The notes under the pieces were generated by a model. That model had not been told where the DNA came from and ran no database searches. It saw nothing but the letters and a program-made list of their open reading frames with translations. The position numbers and the translations under genes are program-made. A stretch of 64,000 bases of DNA. Origin: Paucibacter sp. KBW04. GTDB lineage: Bacteria; Pseudomonadota; Gammaproteobacteria; Burkholderiales; Burkholderiaceae_C. Positions 59,121 to 64,000 of this stretch are shown here, in pieces. Every line of letters begins with the position of its first letter. The stretch's first letter is position 1. The stretch is from positions 236,292-300,291 of the forward strand of contig NZ_QAJN01000007.1 of NCBI RefSeq assembly GCF_003852425.1, given 5' to 3'.

Positions 59121-60352
59121 AAGCCGTCCTTATTGCCGTCCTTGAGGATGCGGCGGGTGATGACCGTATCGCCGCGCTTCAAATTGCCGCTGAGCAGTTC
59201 GGTGAACTTGGTGTTGGAGATGCCCACCGTGACCTCATGCGCGGTCAGTCGTTGATCCTTGTCCACCGTGTAGACCTTGTAGACGCGTGAGCTGCCGCGC
59301 AGGGTGGAGAGCACGCCGTCATCGTCCGGCCGGTTCAACGGCGCGGAGGCGGCGGCTGTGGCCGAGGCCGGCGCAGAGGCCGCGGAAGCGGAAGCACTGG
59401 CAGCAGCCGAGGCCTTCAACTCCTCCTCGGTCGGCACAAAGCGCAGGGCCGCCGTGGGCAGGCGCAAGGCCTTGGGGCGCTGGGCCACGACGATGCGGGT
59501 CTGGGCCGTCATGCCAGGCTTGAGCGAGCCGTCCTCGTTGGGCACATCGACGATCACCGTGTAAGTGACCACGCCTTGGGTATTGGTGGCGTTGAGGCGG
59601 AACTGCTGCACCTTGCCCTCGAACTCGCGGTTAGGAAAGGCATCCACCACAAAGCGCACCGCCTGGCCCTCGCGCAGCAGGCCCACATCGGCCTCGGAGA
59701 CATTGGTCTGGATGACCATCTCGCGCAGGTCTTTGGCGATCAGGAACAGCTCGGGCGTCTGGAAGCTGGCGGCCACGGTCTGGCCCACGTCCACGCTGCG
59801 CTTGATCACGACGCCATCCACCGGCGAGCGGATCACGCTATTGCCCAGGTCCGTCTGGGCGGCGTCGAGTTGGGCGCGGCTGACCTCCACCTGGGCCAGG
59901 GCCGCGTCCAGCTCGCGCTTGCTCTGGTCGCGCTGAGGCAGGGACAAAAAGCCCTTGGCCACCAAGCCCTCGTTGCGCTCGAAGTTGCCGCGCGCAAACG
60001 CCACTTGCGCCTCGGCCGCCCGCATGCTGGCGCGGGCCTGGCGCACACGGGCCTCAAAGTTCGCCGGGTCCAGGCGTAGCAAAACCTGACCCTTCGTGAC
60101 CTTGTCATTGAAGTCCACCAGGCGCTGGGCCACCGTGCCGCTGACCTGGGAGCCCACGGTCACCACCGTCACCGGCTGCAGATTGCCATTGGCCATCACC
60201 ACCTGGGTGATGGCGCCTTCGTCGATCTCGCTGCTGCGGAACTGAGCGGGCTTGGGTGCATGAGCCGATTGCGACTTCATCCACCAGCCACCACCCCCCA
60301 GAACGGCCAAAGCAATCAGGCCTAGGCTCAGGCGTTTTTTAAGTCGAGTCAA
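59117..60352 (-). CDS. MacA-type periplasmic adaptor subunit
   Basis: This adaptor of about 411 residues has one N-terminal helix (RLSLGLIALAVLGGGGWWM) and a periplasmic body: barrel-sandwich halves around a coiled-coil hairpin (ARVRQARASMRAAEAQVAFARGNF, then LDAALAQVEVSRAQLDAAQTDLG) and membrane-proximal domains. Near residues 330-365 is an Ala/Ser-rich insert (ASAAASASASAASAPASATAAAS) that may be a flexible linker. I placed the start at a TTG at 60352, with GGAG six bases upstream; the family usually begins a few residues before the helix. An ATG 25 codons upstream (60427) is the alternative. No TolC partner is nearby. Confidence 0.88.
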   Translation of the reverse strand: MTRLKKRLSLGLIALAVLGGGGWWMKSQSAHAPKPAQFRSSEIDEGAITQVVMANGNLQPVTVVTVGSQVSGTVAQRLVDFNDKVTKGQVLLRLDPANFEARVRQARASMRAAEAQVAFARGNFERNEGLVAKGFLSLPQRDQSKRELDAALAQVEVSRAQLDAAQTDLGNSVIRSPVDGVVIKRSVDVGQTVAASFQTPELFLIAKDLREMVIQTNVSEADVGLLREGQAVRFVVDAFPNREFEGKVQQFRLNATNTQGVVTYTVIVDVPNEDGSLKPGMTAQTRIVVAQRPKALRLPTAALRFVPTEEELKASAAASASASAASAPASATAAASAPLNRPDDDGVLSTLRGSSRVYKVYTVDKDQRLTAHEVTVGISNTKFTELLSGNLKRGDTVITRRILKDGNKDGL

Positions 60353-60443
60353 AGCAAGCTCCAAAAAGGCAAAGGTTTCCAGCGTGCTGCAGTATCGTCG
60401 GGCTCGGGCGGGCTCACCCAAAGTCATGGTTCTTAGATACCCC

Positions 60444-60507
60444 AGGGTCAGGTCTTGCCCCCATCTCAGTGCTGATGCTTCAAATGCAAGAATGAAGGGT
60501 CAGATCT
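60444..60507. repeat. Short direct repeats AGGGTCAG(G/A)TCT
   Basis: AGGGTCAGGTCT (60444-60455) and AGGGTCAGATCT (60496-60507) are direct repeats in the space between the divergent adaptor and acetyltransferase genes. A related GGGGTCAGAGT lies at the end of the window (63983-63993). They may be parts of a dispersed intergenic repeat; the sample is too small to say. Confidence 0.4.
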
Positions 60508-60535
60508 CACAAACCTATTGCCGGGAGGCTTGCCC

Positions 60536-61084
60536 ATGGTTGTTCTCCACACCCCTCGCCTGCGTCTGGAGCCCTTGACGGACGCGCACCTCGAAGGCCT
60601 GCACCGGCTCAATAGCGACCCCGAGGTGATGCGCTACATCACCGGCAAGCCCGACACCCTGGCCGACACCCAGCTGATGATCGACCGGGTCAAGGCGCGC
60701 TGGGCCGAGTGGGGCTACTCCTGGTGGGGCTTTATCGAGCTGGCCACGGGCGAGCTGATAGGCGCGGGCTGCATCCAGCACTTGGGCCGGGTCAAGAGCG
60801 GGCCGCTGGAAATCGGCTGGCGCCTGCGGCGCGACCGCTGGCACCAGGGCTTTGCCTCCGAGGCCGCCGAACGCATGGCCGACTTCGCGTTTGAGGACCT
60901 GCAAGCCGAATCGCTGTGCGCTGTGCGTGACCCCGCCAACGCCGCCTCGGGCAAGGTGATGGAGCGGCTGGGCATGGGCTACACCGGCATCGAACACTGG
61001 TACGACCTGGACATGGCCCGCCACGATATGAGCCGCGCAGACTGGCTGCTAGCCCGCGAGCGGCGGCCCGGCCATCGGCACTGA
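60536..61084 (+). CDS. GNAT-family N-acetyltransferase
   Basis: This is a 182-residue acetyl-CoA-dependent transferase of the RimJ/RimL-like class (starts TPRLRLEPLTDAHLEGLHRLNSDPEVMRYI). The acetyl-CoA-binding region is EIGWRLRRDRWHQGFASEAAERMADFAF, followed by DPANAASGKVMERLGMGY. The substrate might be a protein N-terminus or a small amine. GGGAGG stands eight bases before the ATG at 60536. Confidence 0.9.
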   Translation: MVVLHTPRLRLEPLTDAHLEGLHRLNSDPEVMRYITGKPDTLADTQLMIDRVKARWAEWGYSWWGFIELATGELIGAGCIQHLGRVKSGPLEIGWRLRRDRWHQGFASEAAERMADFAFEDLQAESLCAVRDPANAASGKVMERLGMGYTGIEHWYDLDMARHDMSRADWLLARERRPGHRH

Positions 61085-61107
61085 GGCCCGGCGTTTAATA
61101 TGGAGGC

Positions 61108-63105
61108 ATGATCTCCTCCCTGGACCTCGCCCTGCTCTATCTGATCGCCGCCGTCCTGAGCGTGGTGGTCTGCCGCAGCCTCAAGCTGCCGCCCATGCTG
61201 GGCTATCTGGCCGCCGGTGTGTTGATCGGCCCGCATGCCCTGGCGCTGTCGGGCGACACGGCCGATGTGCACTATCTGGCCGAGTTCGGCGTGGTCTTCC
61301 TGATGTTTGTGATCGGGCTGGAGTTCAATCTGCCCAAGCTGCGCAGCATGCGCCATCTGGTCTTCGGCCTGGGCCTGCTGCAGGTGCTGCTCACCATTCT
61401 GGGCGCCATCTTCGGCAACTGGGCCCTGGACCATGTGTTCGCCTGGTTTGGCGTCGAGTGGGATCTGGGCTGGAAGGGCGCCCTGGTGCTGGGCGCGGCC
61501 ATGGCCATGAGCAGCACGGCCATCGTCGTCAAGCTGATGGCCGAACGCCTGGAGCTGGAGAGCGAGCATGGCCGGCGCGTCATCGGCGTGCTGTTGTTCC
61601 AGGATTTGGCCGTCGTGCCCCTGTTGGTGATGATCCCGGCCCTGAACAGCAGCGGAGCTGAGATGGCACAAAGCCTGGCCTGGGCGACGCTGAAGGCCGG
61701 GGTCTTGCTCACGCTCTTGCTGGTGGGTGGGCAAAAAGTGATGCGCTGGTGGCTGACCCTCCTGGCCCGCCACAAGAGCGAAGAGCTGTTCATGCTCAAC
61801 GTGCTCTTGGTGACTCTGGGCCTGGCCTGGCTGACCGAGCATGCGGGCCTGTCCCTGGCCCTGGGCGCTTTTGTGGCCGGCATGCTGATCGCCGAGACCG
61901 AGTACAAGCACCAGGTGGAAACGGACATCCGTCCCTTCCACGATGTGCTCTTGGGCCTGTTCTTCATCACCATTGGCATGAAGCTGGACTGGCGCCTGCT
62001 GCTGGCGCAATGGCCGCTGGTGCTGCTGCTCAGCACCTTGCCCATCCTGGCCAAGTTCGCCCTCATCACCGGCCTGGCCAAGCTGTTCAAGGCGCCCACC
62101 GGCGTCTCGCTGCGCACCGGCCTGTTTCTGGCCCAGGCAGGCGAGTTCGGCTTTGTGCTCTTGACCCTGGCCAGCCAGCACCAGCTGATCCCCGCGCAGT
62201 ATGTGAGCCCGGTATTGGCCAGCATGGTGCTGTCGATGTTGGCCTCGCCCATCCTCATCATGTACAGCAACCGCATCGTGATGAAGCTGTCCAGCAGCGA
62301 CTGGATGTTGCAGTCCCTGCAGCTGACCACCATTGCCAAGAAGGCGATCAAGGCGGACGCCCACGTCATCATCTGCGGCTACGGCCGCAGCGGGCAGAAC
62401 CTGGCCCGCTTGCTGGAGGGCGAAGGCATTCCCTATATGGCCCTGGACCTGGACCCTGACCGGGTGCGCCAGGCCGCGGCGGCCGGCCAAAGCGTGGTGT
62501 TTGGCGACGCCGCTCGCCTGCAAAGCCTGATGGCCGCCGGCCTGGCCCGCGCCAGCGCCGTGGTGGTGAGCTACCCCGACACCGCCTCGGCCCTGAAGAT
62601 CTTGCATCTGGTGCATTCGCATGCGCCGCAGGTGCCGGTGGTGGTGCGCACCATCGACGACAGCGATCTGGAGCGCCTGCGCGCCGCCGGTGCCACCGAG
62701 GTGGTGCCCGAGGCTATCGAGGGCTCGTTGATGCTGGCCAGCCATGCCCTGGCCCTGGTGGGCGTACCCATGCGGCGGGTGATTCGCCTGACCCGTGACG
62801 CGCGGGATGCGCGTTACGGCTTGCTGCGCGGCTACTTCCACGGCGCCGACGATGACAGTGCCGAGGACCACAACCACGCCCGCCTGCGCTCCGTCACCCT
62901 GCCCACGGCCAGTGCCTACGCCCAGCAAGCCCTGGGCATGCTCGCCCTGCATGCCACCGGCGTGTCGGTGGTGTCGGTGCGGCGGGCCAATGGCGCGGTG
63001 GTGCAGGCCATTGATGATTTGCTGCTGCATGGCGGTGACACCCTGGTGCTGTCGGGCGTGCCCGAGGCCTTGGCCTTGGCCGAAGAGAAGCTGCTGCGGG
63101 CGTAA
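61108..63105 (+). CDS. CPA2 monovalent cation:proton antiporter with RCK domain (KefB/YbaL-like)
   Basis: This is a 665-residue membrane antiporter. The Na+/H+-exchanger-type core spans residues 1-380 with about 12 helices (LKLPPMLGYLAAGVLIGPHAL, GVVFLMFVIGLEFNL, AMAMSSTAIVVKLMAERLELESEHGRRVIGVLLFQDLAVVPLLVM). After a linker, the RCK/TrkA-N domain starts HVIICGYGRSGQNLARLLEG (about residue 415) and a TrkA-C domain covers the last 80 residues. KefB/YbaL proteins exchange K+ for H+ and respond to nucleotide or glutathione adducts. There is no KefF/G ancillary gene adjacent. Confidence 0.93.
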   Translation: MISSLDLALLYLIAAVLSVVVCRSLKLPPMLGYLAAGVLIGPHALALSGDTADVHYLAEFGVVFLMFVIGLEFNLPKLRSMRHLVFGLGLLQVLLTILGAIFGNWALDHVFAWFGVEWDLGWKGALVLGAAMAMSSTAIVVKLMAERLELESEHGRRVIGVLLFQDLAVVPLLVMIPALNSSGAEMAQSLAWATLKAGVLLTLLLVGGQKVMRWWLTLLARHKSEELFMLNVLLVTLGLAWLTEHAGLSLALGAFVAGMLIAETEYKHQVETDIRPFHDVLLGLFFITIGMKLDWRLLLAQWPLVLLLSTLPILAKFALITGLAKLFKAPTGVSLRTGLFLAQAGEFGFVLLTLASQHQLIPAQYVSPVLASMVLSMLASPILIMYSNRIVMKLSSSDWMLQSLQLTTIAKKAIKADAHVIICGYGRSGQNLARLLEGEGIPYMALDLDPDRVRQAAAAGQSVVFGDAARLQSLMAAGLARASAVVVSYPDTASALKILHLVHSHAPQVPVVVRTIDDSDLERLRAAGATEVVPEAIEGSLMLASHALALVGVPMRRVIRLTRDARDARYGLLRGYFHGADDDSAEDHNHARLRSVTLPTASAYAQQALGMLALHATGVSVVSVRRANGAVVQAIDDLLLHGGDTLVLSGVPEALALAEEKLLRA

Positions 63106-63281
63106 AGGCGGGGCAAGCGGCATCAAAGCCGCGACAAAGCCGCGACAAAGCCGCTCGGGCTTGCGCATTTGTTCACACACAAGGCCTTGGCGGGGCCTAG
63201 AACCCCTGCGATAGGGGGTGACTGAGCGAGAGCTCCGGGCAGACACTGCGGTCAAGCCATCTGCAAGACCGGAGCCCCCCC

Positions 63282-63962
63282 GTGAAAACCGAATCCAAAC
63301 TCCCCCGCCTCGCCGCCACCCTCAGCCTGCTGGCGGCCTGCGCTGGCGCACAGGCTTCACCGCTCACGCTCAGCGGTTTTTCCATGGGCTACGAGAACAT
63401 CGACACCAGCATGTCCAATCTGGTCTCGGTCGGCCAGTTCAAGGGCAAGATGGACCTGGGTGCAGGCCCGGTGGACATCCTGACCTTCTGCACCGACATC
63501 TACCAGAGCTTCAACTGGAACACCAATTACGACTACACCTTGGTGGCCAATGGCTCGGCCAATGGCTTCACCGCGAAGCAGGCCGATCTGCTGGGCCGGC
63601 TCTACACCGAGGCCGGCGCCATCGACAGCACGACCAAGAGCGCGGCCTTCCAGCTCTCCATCTGGGAAATCCTCTACGACACCAATAACAGCCTGAGCCT
63701 GAGCAGCGGCAACTTCTCGCTGGACTCCGGCGGCAGCACCGCGGTGCGCAACCAGGCCTCGGCCTGGCTGGCGGGCTTGTCGGGCATCACCAGCAGCTAT
63801 CAGGTGCAAAGGCTTTACAACGCCAACAGCCAGGATTTCATCGTCGCCAAAGAATCGCAAAAGCCCGATGCCAATCAGGTGCCCGAGCCCGCCGGCTTGG
63901 CCCTGGGCCTGACGGCCCTGGCCGCCATGGCCATGGTGCGCCGCCAAACACGCAAGTCTTGA
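63282..63962 (+). CDS. PEP-CTERM protein with thioester-like motif
   Basis: This is a 226-residue exported protein. It has a signal peptide (LAATLSLLAACAGAQAS) and a PEP-CTERM tail: VPEP, helix GLALGLTALAAMAMV, then RRQTRKS. In the middle, Cys70 (TFCTDIYQ) and Gln124 in FQLSIWEI are placed like the Cys and Gln of thioester domains in Gram-positive adhesins. The start is GTG at 63282 with GGAG upstream. It could attach covalently to surface or host molecules if the bond forms; that is inference. Confidence 0.82.
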   Translation: MKTESKLPRLAATLSLLAACAGAQASPLTLSGFSMGYENIDTSMSNLVSVGQFKGKMDLGAGPVDILTFCTDIYQSFNWNTNYDYTLVANGSANGFTAKQADLLGRLYTEAGAIDSTTKSAAFQLSIWEILYDTNNSLSLSSGNFSLDSGGSTAVRNQASAWLAGLSGITSSYQVQRLYNANSQDFIVAKESQKPDANQVPEPAGLALGLTALAAMAMVRRQTRKS

Positions 63963-64000
63963 TCCCCTAAATCCCGGAATATGGGGTCAGAGTGATTTAA

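Noticed and set aside
60979..63255. 758-codon frame antisense to the Kef-type antiporter
   Set aside because: His/Gln/Gly-rich opposite-strand translation; the + strand has a full antiporter and RCK domain.

Overview
The window is GC-rich, densely packed bacterial chromosome. Its gene content points to a betaproteobacterium of the order Burkholderiales, probably a Roseateles/Paucibacter/Pelomonas-like relative: a kdsD-kdsC-lptC lipopolysaccharide block, three proteins with VPEP sorting tails (PEP-CTERM), a GMC dehydrogenase, a MocR regulator and glycine-rich RRM RNA-binding protein. This placement is inferred from gene content only. I saw no rRNA, tRNA, CRISPR array or intact insertion sequence.

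Layout. Positions 1-2.9 kb hold the 3' part of a 7TM sensor kinase and a convergent TauE/SafE exporter, separated by a 190-bp inverted-repeat element that contains both stop codons. Positions 3.4-8.4 kb hold a secreted lipoprotein (TIGR03790 type), a B12-binding radical SAM enzyme and an outer-membrane barrel in one direction. Positions 8.5-19 kb hold tapT-type tRNA modification, a SWIM/SNF2 helicase, a thioredoxin-like protein, an M17 aminopeptidase and several envelope proteins of unknown role. Positions 19.1-25.4 kb hold an ABC export system (FtsX-type permease, ATPase, HlyD adaptor) divergent from a Fis-type response regulator and its kinase, with a palindrome between them. Positions 25.5-33 kb hold PEP-CTERM proteins, a POT peptide transporter, a GMC oxidoreductase and an OmpR-type two-component pair divergent from a spondin-domain PEP-CTERM protein.

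Positions 33-37.3 kb hold a marC-creB-creC-creD operon. A perfect CreB-type tag (TTCAC-N6-TTCAC) lies in the 3' end of creC, upstream of creD. Positions 37.3-44.5 kb hold a MocR regulator and EamA exporter, a BtuF-like protein coupled to an unknown membrane protein, the RRM protein and a large DUF5916 barrel. Positions 44.9-48.8 kb hold kdsD-kdsC-lptC-SDR-luxR, genes that overlap or nearly touch, so a LuxR-family solo regulator appears to be part of a lipopolysaccharide operon. Positions 48.8-52.5 kb hold a TetR regulator and HPP-family membrane protein flanking a long palindrome, a DJ-1/PfpI protein, a ribbon-helix-helix protein and glutamate dehydrogenase.

Positions 52.5-57.2 kb are an accessory island with visibly lower GC. 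It carries a broken excisionase-type HTH gene and then an intact three-gene operon: a DUF262 protein, an ABC-type ATPase with a DUF3696-like C-terminus, and a protein with a DUF4160-like C-terminus. The architecture suggests an antiphage or other defence system, and it is my best candidate for an undescribed system here. Positions 57.2-64 kb return to core-like sequence: a macAB-type exporter, a GNAT acetyltransferase, a KefB/YbaL-like antiporter and a PEP-CTERM protein with a thioester-like motif.
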